Source of the DNA: an uncultured Actinomycetes bacterium
GTDB taxonomy: Bacteria; Actinomycetota; Actinomycetes; Nanopelagicales; Nanopelagicaceae
Length of the DNA: 33,954 nt
Direction: 5' to 3'
Assembly: GCA_903852585.1 (NCBI GenBank)
Contig: CAINRG010000006.1
Span: 1-33,954, forward strand
Shown: positions 7,008 to 15,823 of the stretch, piece after piece
How the letters are laid out: each line of letters opens with the position of its first letter
Numbering within the stretch: position 1 is the stretch's first letter
Translations under genes and position numbers: made by a program
The notes under the pieces: generated by a model
Told to the model about the DNA's origin: nothing
Seen by the model: the letters and a program-made list of their open reading frames with translations, nothing else
The model's database searches: none

Positions 7008-8872
7008 TAGTTGCCCTTTCCGTATCCATAAGGATCGCTTGTAATGACTGGGAGTTCATCAAAGTTCTCTAGAGGGACTGGGTAAGGAACAGTCCATTCA
7101 AGAGTCTTTGCACCCCATGGGTTTTGTGGAGCGATATCGCCCTTACGCCATGAGTGAATAACTGCCCAAAGAAGGATGATGAATCCAGTACCAACAAGGT
7201 AGGCACCGCCGGTGCTAATCATGTTCTGGTACTTGTACATCGCAGCAAAGCTAACAACACGTCGAGGTTGTCCTTCTGCGCCGGCGATAAACATTCCAAG
7301 GAAGAGGATCTGGAAACCAATCTGGGTGAACCAGAATGAAATATATCCAGCACGTTCGTTCAGCATGCGACCTGTCATCTTAGGGAACCAGTACGCAAGG
7401 CCAGCAACAGCGCCGGTAAGCGCCGCACCCATCAATGTGTAGTGGAAGTGTGCAGTTACATACATGGAACCATGGAGGTAGTTATCTGCAGGAACGTCTG
7501 ACAAGTAGATGCCTGTGATTCCGCCAATGAGCAGGTTCCAGATAACTGCAAAGAGAGCAAGCATTGGAAGTTTCATCCAAGGCTTACCGCGCCAGATAGT
7601 TCCAAGAAGTACGAGGAAGAGCAATCCGGTCGGAACAGAAATCATTTCTGTTGTCACCATGAATGGTCCATTTAAGGTTGGGGTCCAACCTGAGATGTAC
7701 ATATGGTGAGCCCAAACCAAGACTGAAAGTCCAGCGATACCTGCAAAGCCCATGACCGCTGCATTGAATGAGAAGAGAGGCTTTCGGACGAATACAGGTG
7801 CAATTTCCATAAGAATTGCAACGCCCGGCAACAAGATTACGTAGACCTCAGGGTGTCCCATGATCCAGAAGAGGTGGGCGTAAAGCCAACCGCTACCGCC
7901 TACATTTGCATCGTAGAAACCGGTGTTGAATACGCGATCGGTTGCTGTCTGAACCATAGCCAACATAAATGTTGGGAAGGCTGGGATAGCAAGAGCAACA
8001 GACATTGTTGCGCCGATTACGAAGATTGGAACTCGATTCCACTTCATACCCTTTGCACGCATTGCCACAACAGTTGCAGTGATATTCATTCCAGCAACTG
8101 CGGTAGAGAATGCAAAGATAATGATTGTTGCAATAAATGCATTCATTCCTGGGCCCGCTTGAACGCTCAAAGGAGCATAAGCAGTCCATCCTGTTGGGAT
8201 TCCACCGAGGAACCATGCGCTGCAAAGCACAGGAATAGCAGTGAAAAGAACCCACCATGAAAGTGCATTCAATCGAGGAAAGGCCATATCGCGGGCACCA
8301 ATCATGATTGGCATGATGTAGTTACCGAAAGGACCGGTAGCAACAATAATCATCGCAATGATCATTGTTATTCCGTGAAGTCCAACGAGAGAGTTGTAAA
8401 TAGTCGCTCCGACGAAGTGGCCACCTGGAATAGCAAGGCTTGTACGAATCATCATTGCCATAGTGCCGCCGACACCAAGCATTGCCATCACACCGACGAG
8501 ATATTGGATACCTACTACTTTGTGATCGGTGCAGTACTTGAAGTAGCGCTTAATGCCTTGTCCGTCACCAGCAAGATAGAGCTGCTCTTCTGCAGTCAGA
8601 TCTTTGCCAATTAACCAACGGAATGGCCCAATGAATGCGCCAATACCAACAAGGAATCCAATACTCCATGCAAACATTCCTGCAAGAAGAGCCTTGTTCT
8701 GCTGGTTGTAGAAATTTGCAGCATCAGCAGCGGGACGTAGCGCGTAGTAAGCGCCTAGAGCGAAAAGAATACCAACGACTGTTCCTGTTCCCATATTGAG
8801 TTTTGTTATCAAACTCTTTGCTGGGTTAGGGATTGGTCGCGAGTGCGTTGAGGTGTTGTGGAGAGTTGTCAT
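7007..8872 (-). CDS. ctaD: Cytochrome c oxidase subunit I with N-terminal extension and no K-channel lysine
   Basis: The 621-residue catalytic subunit of an A-type heme-copper oxidase. Ligands are present: His166 (low-spin heme a), His340/Glu342/Tyr344 in GHPEVY (CuB, D-channel Glu, cross-linked Tyr), His389-His390 (CuB), His475 and His477 in HFHY (hemes). The D-channel is complete: Asn184, Asp195 and Asn202 in GNY/DMAFPRLN. Two oddities stand out. The canonical K-channel lysine in VPTGIK is Leu418 here (VPTGLL), and the HD pair near the Mg site is His467-Gly468. The first 105 residues are an extension with about two extra hydrophobic helices before the usual DHKVVG start of the core. The ATG overlaps the end of ctaC by 4 nt. 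Function as an oxidase is secure; its proton-pumping behaviour is open. Confidence 0.96.
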   Translation of the reverse strand: MTTLHNTSTHSRPIPNPAKSLITKLNMGTGTVVGILFALGAYYALRPAADAANFYNQQNKALLAGMFAWSIGFLVGIGAFIGPFRWLIGKDLTAEEQLYLAGDGQGIKRYFKYCTDHKVVGIQYLVGVMAMLGVGGTMAMMIRTSLAIPGGHFVGATIYNSLVGLHGITMIIAMIIVATGPFGNYIMPIMIGARDMAFPRLNALSWWVLFTAIPVLCSAWFLGGIPTGWTAYAPLSVQAGPGMNAFIATIIIFAFSTAVAGMNITATVVAMRAKGMKWNRVPIFVIGATMSVALAIPAFPTFMLAMVQTATDRVFNTGFYDANVGGSGWLYAHLFWIMGHPEVYVILLPGVAILMEIAPVFVRKPLFSFNAAVMGFAGIAGLSVLVWAHHMYISGWTPTLNGPFMVTTEMISVPTGLLFLVLLGTIWRGKPWMKLPMLALFAVIWNLLIGGITGIYLSDVPADNYLHGSMYVTAHFHYTLMGAALTGAVAGLAYWFPKMTGRMLNERAGYISFWFTQIGFQILFLGMFIAGAEGQPRRVVSFAAMYKYQNMISTGGAYLVGTGFIILLWAVIHSWRKGDIAPQNPWGAKTLEWTVPYPVPLENFDELPVITSDPYGYGKGN

Positions 8873-9660
8873 GCGTTGTGACCTCCGTTAGCGGTAACCC
8901 AGTTTTTGAAGTTATCTTCCGTTACAACTTCGCCGCTGGTTTCCATGTAGGCGTGATAAAGGCCGCAGAGTTCTGCGCACTTCACATCAATTGCGCCAAG
9001 TTTATTTGGGACTGTATGCACGGTTGTGGTTTGCAACTTATTTGCATCCACTTTCACACCGAGTTGGACCGGCCAGAATGAGTGATTTACATCTTCTGAA
9101 GTCACATCAAATTCAACCGGACGATCAATTGGCAAAATCAACTTATCTGATTCGACGCCTTGGTCAACATACTTGAATGACCAAACCCATTGTGAGCCAA
9201 TGACTTGAACATGGATAGCTTCTTTTGCATCCGTTGTTGCTGCATTTGCCATTGTGTTGAGTTCTGCGATACCCCAGACAACTGCAACAAGTGCAAAAAT
9301 TCCGGAGACCAAGGACCAAACAACCACAACTGGCCCATTTGTACGTATAGCTGGGCCGTCAGGTGGAGGCGTATCGCCTTTGTGGCGATTTGTGACTGCT
9401 TGTGTTGCAATTCCCATAACAAGGCCGGCAATCGGTGCAGAGATGACGGTGAAGGCAACCATGATGCGCTCCATAGCCTTCATATCTGTACTCATAATTG
9501 TTGGCATCCATTTTGGATAAAACACAAGACCTAGAACAACAAAAATCGCTGTCCAGATAATTGTAAAGACTGCTGTTCGCGCCACATCGGGGCGTTTTAA
9601 AAGAGCAGTTGCGCGAGCGCCAGGTGTTGGCTTGAGATCTGGTTCGTCGTGGTTCGACAT
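8869..9660 (-). CDS. ctaC: Cytochrome c oxidase subunit II (CuA subunit)
   Basis: A 263-residue subunit II. The CuA ligands are all present: His193 (NHSFW), Cys228, Glu230, Cys232, His236 and Met239 in the segment KCAELCGLYHAYM. The aromatic electron-entry motif QWVWSFKY is at 157-164. Three hydrophobic segments can be seen (about 30-50, 68-86 and 110-133), one more than the usual two, with no lipoprotein box and no Sec signal. There is no fused heme c (no CxxCH). It accepts electrons at the outer face of the membrane and passes them to heme a in CtaD. The ATG overlaps the cupredoxin stop by 1 nt, and the 3' end overlaps ctaD by 4 nt. Confidence 0.95.
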   Translation of the reverse strand: MSNHDEPDLKPTPGARATALLKRPDVARTAVFTIIWTAIFVVLGLVFYPKWMPTIMSTDMKAMERIMVAFTVISAPIAGLVMGIATQAVTNRHKGDTPPPDGPAIRTNGPVVVVWSLVSGIFALVAVVWGIAELNTMANAATTDAKEAIHVQVIGSQWVWSFKYVDQGVESDKLILPIDRPVEFDVTSEDVNHSFWPVQLGVKVDANKLQTTTVHTVPNKLGAIDVKCAELCGLYHAYMETSGEVVTEDNFKNWVTANGGHNA

Positions 9661-10394
9661 TACTTCACCGTTACCTTTCCTGACATATATCCGTATGTGC
9701 TCATTGCAGCACCGAATTTGGCGTATGAACCATCACCACATGGGTATTCACAATTCCATACATAATCGCCAGCACCGCCGGTGATAAATGAAAATGTGAC
9801 TGTGTGTCCCTTGAAGTGAGTTCCAGGATCTTGAGTTGGAAGGAAGCCTTTGTCGCCTTCCTTTACCTGTGGAAGTGGAACGTTAACGAAAAGTGGGTCC
9901 TGTGAAGTCGAAGGAATTCCATGCAATGTAAATGTGTGTTGCACGTTATCCGAAGCCACATTGGAAACGTCAACGCCATCAATATTGATAGTGCCGCCGA
10001 CAGTTCCAACAACCTTTCCGAAGTAAGGATTGTTTAATTGTTCACCACCGTCATATGCATGAATTGTCACTGTCACATATGTGTGCGCAGGAAGAACGAG
10101 ATGAGTGGAGGGACCGTATTGAACGTAATCCTTCTTATTGATTTTGTAACCATCTTCTGCGGCGGTCGCTTTATCGGGATAGACCCCGAGGGTTGCGCTC
10201 GCTTTTGGATAGGTCTTTCCGTCCACAACAATTGTCTCTGAGCTCTTTGTTGCATACAGCGGCTTCTGTGGATCAGCGCTGAGTGAATGCAGCGTGAATC
10301 CGACAGCGCCGACAACGGCAACACCAAGAACGACAAAGACGAGTGCGCTGATCAGGCGCTTACTCGACGTTGTTCCCGAGGTAGTGGTTTGCAC
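9660..10394 (-). CDS. Membrane-anchored cupredoxin-like protein heading the cox operon
   Basis: A 244-residue protein with a single N-terminal membrane anchor (about residues 14-36) and an extracytoplasmic beta-rich domain. The C-terminal part resembles a cupredoxin: His153 and His158 in VQHTFTLHGIP, then Cys215-x3-Cys219-Gly in CEYPCG, and Met231 and Met237. The Cys-x3-Cys-Gly spacing is that of a CuA loop, but the second CuA histidine is missing and the loop to the Met is longer. The site may be mononuclear, a variant CuA, or a copper-transfer site. It starts with GTG at 10394 after a GAAGGA ribosome-binding site and is the first gene of the cox operon, coupled to ctaC by TAATG. It could be an electron carrier to CtaC or a CuA assembly factor; sequence alone does not decide. 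Confidence 0.8.
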   Translation of the reverse strand: MQTTTSGTTSSKRLISALVFVVLGVAVVGAVGFTLHSLSADPQKPLYATKSSETIVVDGKTYPKASATLGVYPDKATAAEDGYKINKKDYVQYGPSTHLVLPAHTYVTVTIHAYDGGEQLNNPYFGKVVGTVGGTINIDGVDVSNVASDNVQHTFTLHGIPSTSQDPLFVNVPLPQVKEGDKGFLPTQDPGTHFKGHTVTFSFITGGAGDYVWNCEYPCGDGSYAKFGAAMSTYGYMSGKVTVK

Positions 10395-10410
10395 TATTCC
10401 TTCTTTCTGT

Positions 10411-10450
10411 TACTTACTAGGATTTACTAAGACTTACTTGGACTTTCCAT
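10411..10450. repeat. 10-bp-phased direct repeats upstream of the cox operon
   Basis: Three consecutive decamers (10411-10420, 10421-10430, 10431-10440) fit GAYTTACTWR with one or two mismatches, and a fourth half-copy starts at 10441 (GACTT). The period is one DNA helical turn. The array lies 17-56 nt upstream of the GTG of the cupredoxin gene, in the expected core promoter or leader of the cox operon. Confidence 0.65.
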
Positions 10451-10465
10451 GGATTTGGGCTGAAA

Positions 10466-10505
10466 TCACCTGTGAGAAGATTGAGGAAAAACCCCTCAGA
10501 GGTGA
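10466..10505. repeat. Imperfect 11-bp inverted repeat in the cox/ctaG divergent region
   Basis: TCACCTGTGAG (10466-10476) and CTCAGAGGTGA (10495-10505) pair over 10 of 11 positions with only the central pair mismatched, separated by 18 nt. Each arm is itself near-palindromic (TCAC-CT-GTGA and CTCA-GAGG-TGAG). It could be paired operators for a dimeric regulator, or a hairpin in a leader RNA. Confidence 0.6.
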
Positions 10506-10516
10506 GAGCAGTCACA
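10501..10516. promoter_or_regulatory. Crp/GlxR-like operator candidate
   Basis: GGTGA-N6-TCACA at 10501-10516 matches the TGTGA-N6-TCACA consensus of actinobacterial Crp/GlxR regulators at 9 of 10 specified positions. It is centred about 73 nt upstream of the start point expected from the TATAAC box of ctaG, a usual distance for activation from upstream. Corynebacterial GlxR is known to control respiratory genes, which fits the neighbours. Confidence 0.5.
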
Positions 10517-10569
10517 ACGAGAGGGTACGCCTGTGAGTACGCTTAGGGAAGAAAAAGAGGACACAGAGT

Positions 10570-10575
10570 TATAAC
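10570..10575 (+). promoter_or_regulatory. -10 box of the ctaG promoter
   Basis: TATAAC, 26 nt before the GTG of ctaG. No good -35 lies 16-18 nt upstream, consistent with an activator-dependent promoter. A purine-rich ribosome-binding site (AAAAGGGGA, 10591-10599) precedes the GTG, so this gene is not leaderless. Confidence 0.45.
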
Positions 10576-10601
10576 GATTACATGAGAGAAAAAAGGGGAT
10601 T

Positions 10602-11342
10602 GTGAAGCTCAACCTGATCTGGGATCTCTTCTTTGGAGCGGCAATTTCTGGCGCTGGTTGGGGTTATTTTCGCGCTAAGCCATCAAAATTCGGCATCTCA
10701 GCAGGCCGCCAGGCTCTTTTTGGGGTTTCCCTCGCTCTCCTGACCATCGTTCTCGTAGGTCCAATTGCCCATACCGCCGTCAATAACTTCACCTTCCACA
10801 TGATCCAGCACATCCTTTTGATGATGCTCATCGCCCCACTTATCGTTTTAGGCGCCCCATTTCGAATCTTGCGCATTGATCAAACACTCATCAAATACTT
10901 ATTGAAACCCGAAATCGGTTTTGGAATATTTCTTGTAACTTTAATTGCAACCCACTTCTCACCTTTAGCAAATGCAGGAATGCGAAATCCAAATATCCAC
11001 TCCCTAGAACTCATCCTCTTTATCCTGGGCGGAGTCATCTATTACTACCCTGTAATGGAGGGAAATCCACATCCATTTCACGTTCCGTATTCGACTCGTG
11101 TTATCTCACTTTTTGCGATGATGTTGCCGGAAACGATGACTGGGTTTTTTTTGTATTCAGGAAATCGAATGGTGCATTCTCTTCCCAGCACCACACCTTT
11201 TGCCACGGGTTTAAAAGAACAGCATGCCGGCGGTGCGATTATGTGGGCAATGGGAATGATGATTGATACAGTGTGGATTGTGCTTGCCGCCAGAGATTGG
11301 TTTTTGAGTGAAGCAAAGCTAGCGGAAGAAGAAGATGAATAA
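10602..11342 (+). CDS. ctaG: Cytochrome c oxidase assembly factor CtaG (caa3_CtaG family)
   Basis: A 246-residue polytopic membrane protein of the caa3_CtaG family. The signature FHMIQHILLMM with His66 and His70, followed by APLIVLGAP, is clear, and about six or seven hydrophobic helices follow. A second conserved region has METMTGFF-like residues (LPETMTGFFLY). In Bacillus the family is needed for caa3 oxidase activity, probably in copper delivery. This is distinct from the Cox11/CtaG of Proteobacteria. It starts with GTG at 10602. It is divergent from the cox operon and shares its 207-nt control region, so the oxidase and its assembly factor are likely controlled together. The small membrane protein gene overlaps its end by 8 nt. 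Confidence 0.9.
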   Translation: MKLNLIWDLFFGAAISGAGWGYFRAKPSKFGISAGRQALFGVSLALLTIVLVGPIAHTAVNNFTFHMIQHILLMMLIAPLIVLGAPFRILRIDQTLIKYLLKPEIGFGIFLVTLIATHFSPLANAGMRNPNIHSLELILFILGGVIYYYPVMEGNPHPFHVPYSTRVISLFAMMLPETMTGFFLYSGNRMVHSLPSTTPFATGLKEQHAGGAIMWAMGMMIDTVWIVLAARDWFLSEAKLAEEEDE

Positions 11343-11571
11343 CGAAACCACACCAGAACCAAAGCGGAAGTGGTTACTTTTAGGAATTCCACTGTGTATT
11401 GCAATGGGTCTTTTGCAATTTGACCGAGCGCTCAGTGGAAATAGTAGAAGCTGGTTATACGTGCTTGAGTGGCCATTTTTTGCACTCTTTTTATATTACA
11501 TGTATTGGAAAATGTCACAACCACAAGAACCCTATGATGATTCCCAGGACCCACCTCGAGAAGTGAAGTAG
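11335..11571 (+). CDS. Small two-helix membrane protein coupled to ctaG, function unknown
   Basis: A 78-residue protein with a charged N-terminus (KRK at 10-12) and two hydrophobic helices (about 13-29 and 41-60), ending in an acidic/proline-rich tail. The start ATG at 11335 lies inside ctaG with an 8-nt overlap and is preceded by the purine-rich GGAAGAAGAAG, which acts as a ribosome-binding site. Tight coupling to ctaG suggests a role in oxidase assembly or as a small accessory subunit; this is guilt by association only. I do not recognise a named family. Its stop codon abuts the stop of the convergent guaB1 gene with no intervening base. Confidence 0.75.
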   Translation: MNNETTPEPKRKWLLLGIPLCIAMGLLQFDRALSGNSRSWLYVLEWPFFALFLYYMYWKMSQPQEPYDDSQDPPREVK

Positions 11572-13022
<1,451 letters not shown>

Positions 13023-13040
13023 CGCCGCAGGGGTCGGAAA

Positions 13041-14714
13041 TCAAACAGAATGGCTGCGGAAGCTTGAAATGAACTTTTCTGCGCGTAGTGCAGCCCAAGT
13101 TACTGCAGGAAGATCGCGTGATTTTGGATAGAGGACATAACGGGTTTGCCATTCTGGATCAAACTTGGCGTTGAATCGGTATAGGGACTCCACTTGAAAG
13201 AAATTGGATAAAAAGCGTATGAAATTTCGGGTTCCGCGAGTTATTGGCCCGGCGCTAATTTTATCGGCTCGCTCAAAGAGAGATCGAAAAGCTGCAAAAT
13301 TAAGAGATATGTATTTGTAGCCTTTCTCTTTGGCGTAATTCACCGATGTCACAATCATTAATTCATTGACGCCCGAGTCTGCTCCGCGTTCACGTTGCAT
13401 GCGATCAAGAGACAAACTGTGATTGGACCAAGGAACAAAATAAAGAAGTCCCTTAATTTCACCTTCTTGTCGAGTAATAGTAATAAAAGCTTCACCATCT
13501 GAATCATCACCAAAGCGATCCATGGACATAGAGAACCCACGCTCTGGAACCCCATATCTCCATTTCTTAGCAAGGTGGCGAAGTTCTTGTTTTGTGGATT
13601 CATCAAGCTCGCTCCAACGAGAAGTTGATGCTTCATAACCTTTTCGACCAATGCGATTGACCATATGTCGAACATTTCCCATAGTGCGACCTTCAAGAGT
13701 GAAATTTGAAACGTTGATAATCGCTTCATCGCCGATATCAATGGCTGTCATTCCAGCTTTTTCAACCCAGACTTCTCCGCCGCGATCACTTGCACCCATA
13801 ACGGCTGGTGTCCACGCATGAACCTTTGCCTCTTCAAGAAATGCCTCGATTGCATCGGGCCACAAACTAAATTCACCAAATGGGTCACCACTGGCAAGCA
13901 TCACTCCATTTTGCACGCGGTATGCAATTCCAGCCTTCCTATTACTACTGAATATCACTGACTTATCTCGTCGGGTTGCAAAGTACCCCAAAGAATCTTG
14001 ATCTCCATCATGGGCTATCAATTTCTTTACAAGATCGCATTGCTCATCTGTCATGACCGCAGTTGGATTTACTCGGCGGAAAAACATCGCGAATGGAACA
14101 AGAAGGACGAAGAAACCCAGGATTAGCAAAGTCGTTGAAACGAGATCTGACATTCGCTCACTCACGAAAGTAAGGGGCCCTGAGATTCCTACAAATCCCA
14201 GGAGAACCGTGAGGGCGAGATTGGAAAGTGAGGGGGTTGTGGCAAATGCATCCTTATGTCTGTTGAGGAGGATGAGTAATCCCGCAGCAAACATGACAAT
14301 AAATGTGAATATAAAGCCGTAAAGTGGACGAAGTTTTGTCGATGGATCAGATAAGGCGTAAAACTCTTTCCTAAATGCGATAAGCAAAATCAAAAGCAGG
14401 AGCGCGGTGGAGACTTGGTACGGATGATAATGAAGTCGAAAGAGATCTGATGAAATGTTAAGAATTAAAATTCCAACCGTAAGAGCCCAAGCTCGTCTCT
14501 TGCGGCGAATTAAATTGCGGGCCAAGATAATCATCGCGACACCAGTAAAGACTGCAGTAGCAAAGGCTGCTGAATTTACAAAAATGGGCAGATATCGATC
14601 AAATTCTTTCGCACGAATCTTTACCGGCGTAAGAACGTTCGCCAAAATATCAGCGATGCCAGCGAGATAAGTAAAGCGCCCAATAATGAGCGGAACAGAA
14701 TTTTTTAATGACAT
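13041..14714 (-). CDS. Phosphatidylglycerol lysyltransferase-like membrane protein (DUF2156)
   Basis: A 557-residue protein with about six or seven N-terminal membrane helices (up to about residue 213) followed by a soluble C-terminal domain of the DUF2156 / MprF catalytic type, a tandem GNAT fold. Visible family segments are GDPFGE, the long basic-rich NVRHMVNRIGRKGY, PERGFSMSMDRFGD, YFVPW, the repeated RMQRERGADSGVNELMI, and YISLNFAAFRSLF near the end. The family transfers an aminoacyl group from tRNA to phosphatidylglycerol, reducing surface negative charge. There is no fused lysyl-tRNA synthetase, unlike mycobacterial LysX. The amino acid used cannot be read. The ATG overlaps the propeller gene stop by 1 nt (TAATG). 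It is the last gene of a three-gene envelope operon. Confidence 0.88.
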   Translation of the reverse strand: MSLKNSVPLIIGRFTYLAGIADILANVLTPVKIRAKEFDRYLPIFVNSAAFATAVFTGVAMIILARNLIRRKRRAWALTVGILILNISSDLFRLHYHPYQVSTALLLLILLIAFRKEFYALSDPSTKLRPLYGFIFTFIVMFAAGLLILLNRHKDAFATTPSLSNLALTVLLGFVGISGPLTFVSERMSDLVSTTLLILGFFVLLVPFAMFFRRVNPTAVMTDEQCDLVKKLIAHDGDQDSLGYFATRRDKSVIFSSNRKAGIAYRVQNGVMLASGDPFGEFSLWPDAIEAFLEEAKVHAWTPAVMGASDRGGEVWVEKAGMTAIDIGDEAIINVSNFTLEGRTMGNVRHMVNRIGRKGYEASTSRWSELDESTKQELRHLAKKWRYGVPERGFSMSMDRFGDDSDGEAFITITRQEGEIKGLLYFVPWSNHSLSLDRMQRERGADSGVNELMIVTSVNYAKEKGYKYISLNFAAFRSLFERADKISAGPITRGTRNFIRFLSNFFQVESLYRFNAKFDPEWQTRYVLYPKSRDLPAVTWAALRAEKFISSFRSHSV

Positions 14715-15823
14715 TATCTAAAGATCCCTGTGTGACCGATTGAGTAGCGGCCGGGCTGTGGGTAGAGAGAAAGACCGTGGGGTTCTTTCCCGACCTTTAT
14801 AGATTTGATGAATTTACGATTTTCCAGGTCAAAGACATACACAACTGCGTTGTAGCGGCCAGATACCCAGAATTGTTTTCCATCAGCGGTGATTCCACCC
14901 ATATCTGGGCTACCACCTCCAGGGATTTTTATTTTGGAAACAATCTTGTTATCGCTAAATCGGAGTAGGGAGATCGAACCTTCGCCGCGATTTGAGATCA
15001 CCATATATTTTGAATCTCGTGTCACGTAGAGGCCATGTGCCTCGAGCCCTGTTGGAATAAATCCAAACTTTCCGAAATTGTCTGCTGGCATTGTCCAAAC
15101 ACCATTCGACATCATGTCGGCAATGTAAAAGGTAGAGCCATCAGGTGAAATTTTTACATCCTGAGGCATGGGAAGATTTTTTGAATGTGTGCGAGGAAGG
15201 GTCGTATATTTTTCAACTTTCATCTTCGCTGTATTCACCCAGAGAAGTTGGCCAGTAAATTCGCATGTAGCCACAAAATAATTTCCGTCTTTGGTCCAGT
15301 CTGCGTGATTTAGTCCCTTGCATGTAACCGGAACAACCTTTTTGATCGCCATCGTGTGAGGGTCACGGAAAACAAGTTGTTGGTCTGCTTCAGCCATCAC
15401 AATCGCGTACTTTCCATTTGGCGTGAAGTAGAGATTGTATGGATCATGCACATAAACAGGCTTGCCGGGCTTTCCATTTGCAGGATTTATAGGGGTTAAG
15501 TAGTTGCCTTCATTGTTATTTACCCACAACGTCTTCAAATCCCACGATGGAACAACATGTTGGGGTCCACGCTTCATGGGATATGTTGCAATGACTTTCA
15601 TTGTCTTGATGTCGATTTCAGTGAGCGAATTCGATGTGTGATTGGGGACGTAGGCAATCTGCGGAAAATTCTTTACAACATCACTGAATTGGTTAGGACG
15701 ATCGGCTGCATAAATATCGTTTTGATCTAGAACCGGTGGCATGCCGGCAAGAGGTGCTGAGGCGGTTGCAACACTTGAACCAAGAAAAGTAAGAGCAAGC
15801 AGAATTACAAATTTCTTTCTCAC
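14714..15823 (-). CDS. Secreted YncE-like beta-propeller protein
   Basis: A 369-residue protein with a Sec signal peptide (about residues 1-23, ending ATASA) and about seven repeated blades of the YVTN/YncE type. Typical blade signals include KTMKVIATYP, PDGSTFYIAD, SKYMVISNRGEGS and NRKFIKSIKVGKEPHGLSL. Several histidines recur at equivalent blade positions (GPQHVV, GLNHAD, EAHGLY, EPHGLS), as in some metal- or heme-binding propellers, though no known site is recognised. It probably acts outside the membrane as a binding or scaffold protein. The GTG start follows the stop of the NodB-like gene directly (TAA GTG), so translation is coupled. Confidence 0.85.
   Translation of the reverse strand: MRKKFVILLALTFLGSSVATASAPLAGMPPVLDQNDIYAADRPNQFSDVVKNFPQIAYVPNHTSNSLTEIDIKTMKVIATYPMKRGPQHVVPSWDLKTLWVNNNEGNYLTPINPANGKPGKPVYVHDPYNLYFTPNGKYAIVMAEADQQLVFRDPHTMAIKKVVPVTCKGLNHADWTKDGNYFVATCEFTGQLLWVNTAKMKVEKYTTLPRTHSKNLPMPQDVKISPDGSTFYIADMMSNGVWTMPADNFGKFGFIPTGLEAHGLYVTRDSKYMVISNRGEGSISLLRFSDNKIVSKIKIPGGGSPDMGGITADGKQFWVSGRYNAVVYVFDLENRKFIKSIKVGKEPHGLSLYPQPGRYSIGHTGIFR

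Noticed and set aside
10294-10536. An 80-codon plus-strand open frame spanning the cupredoxin start and the cox control region
   Set aside because: It has no family likeness and no ribosome-binding site, and it crosses the regulatory repeats.
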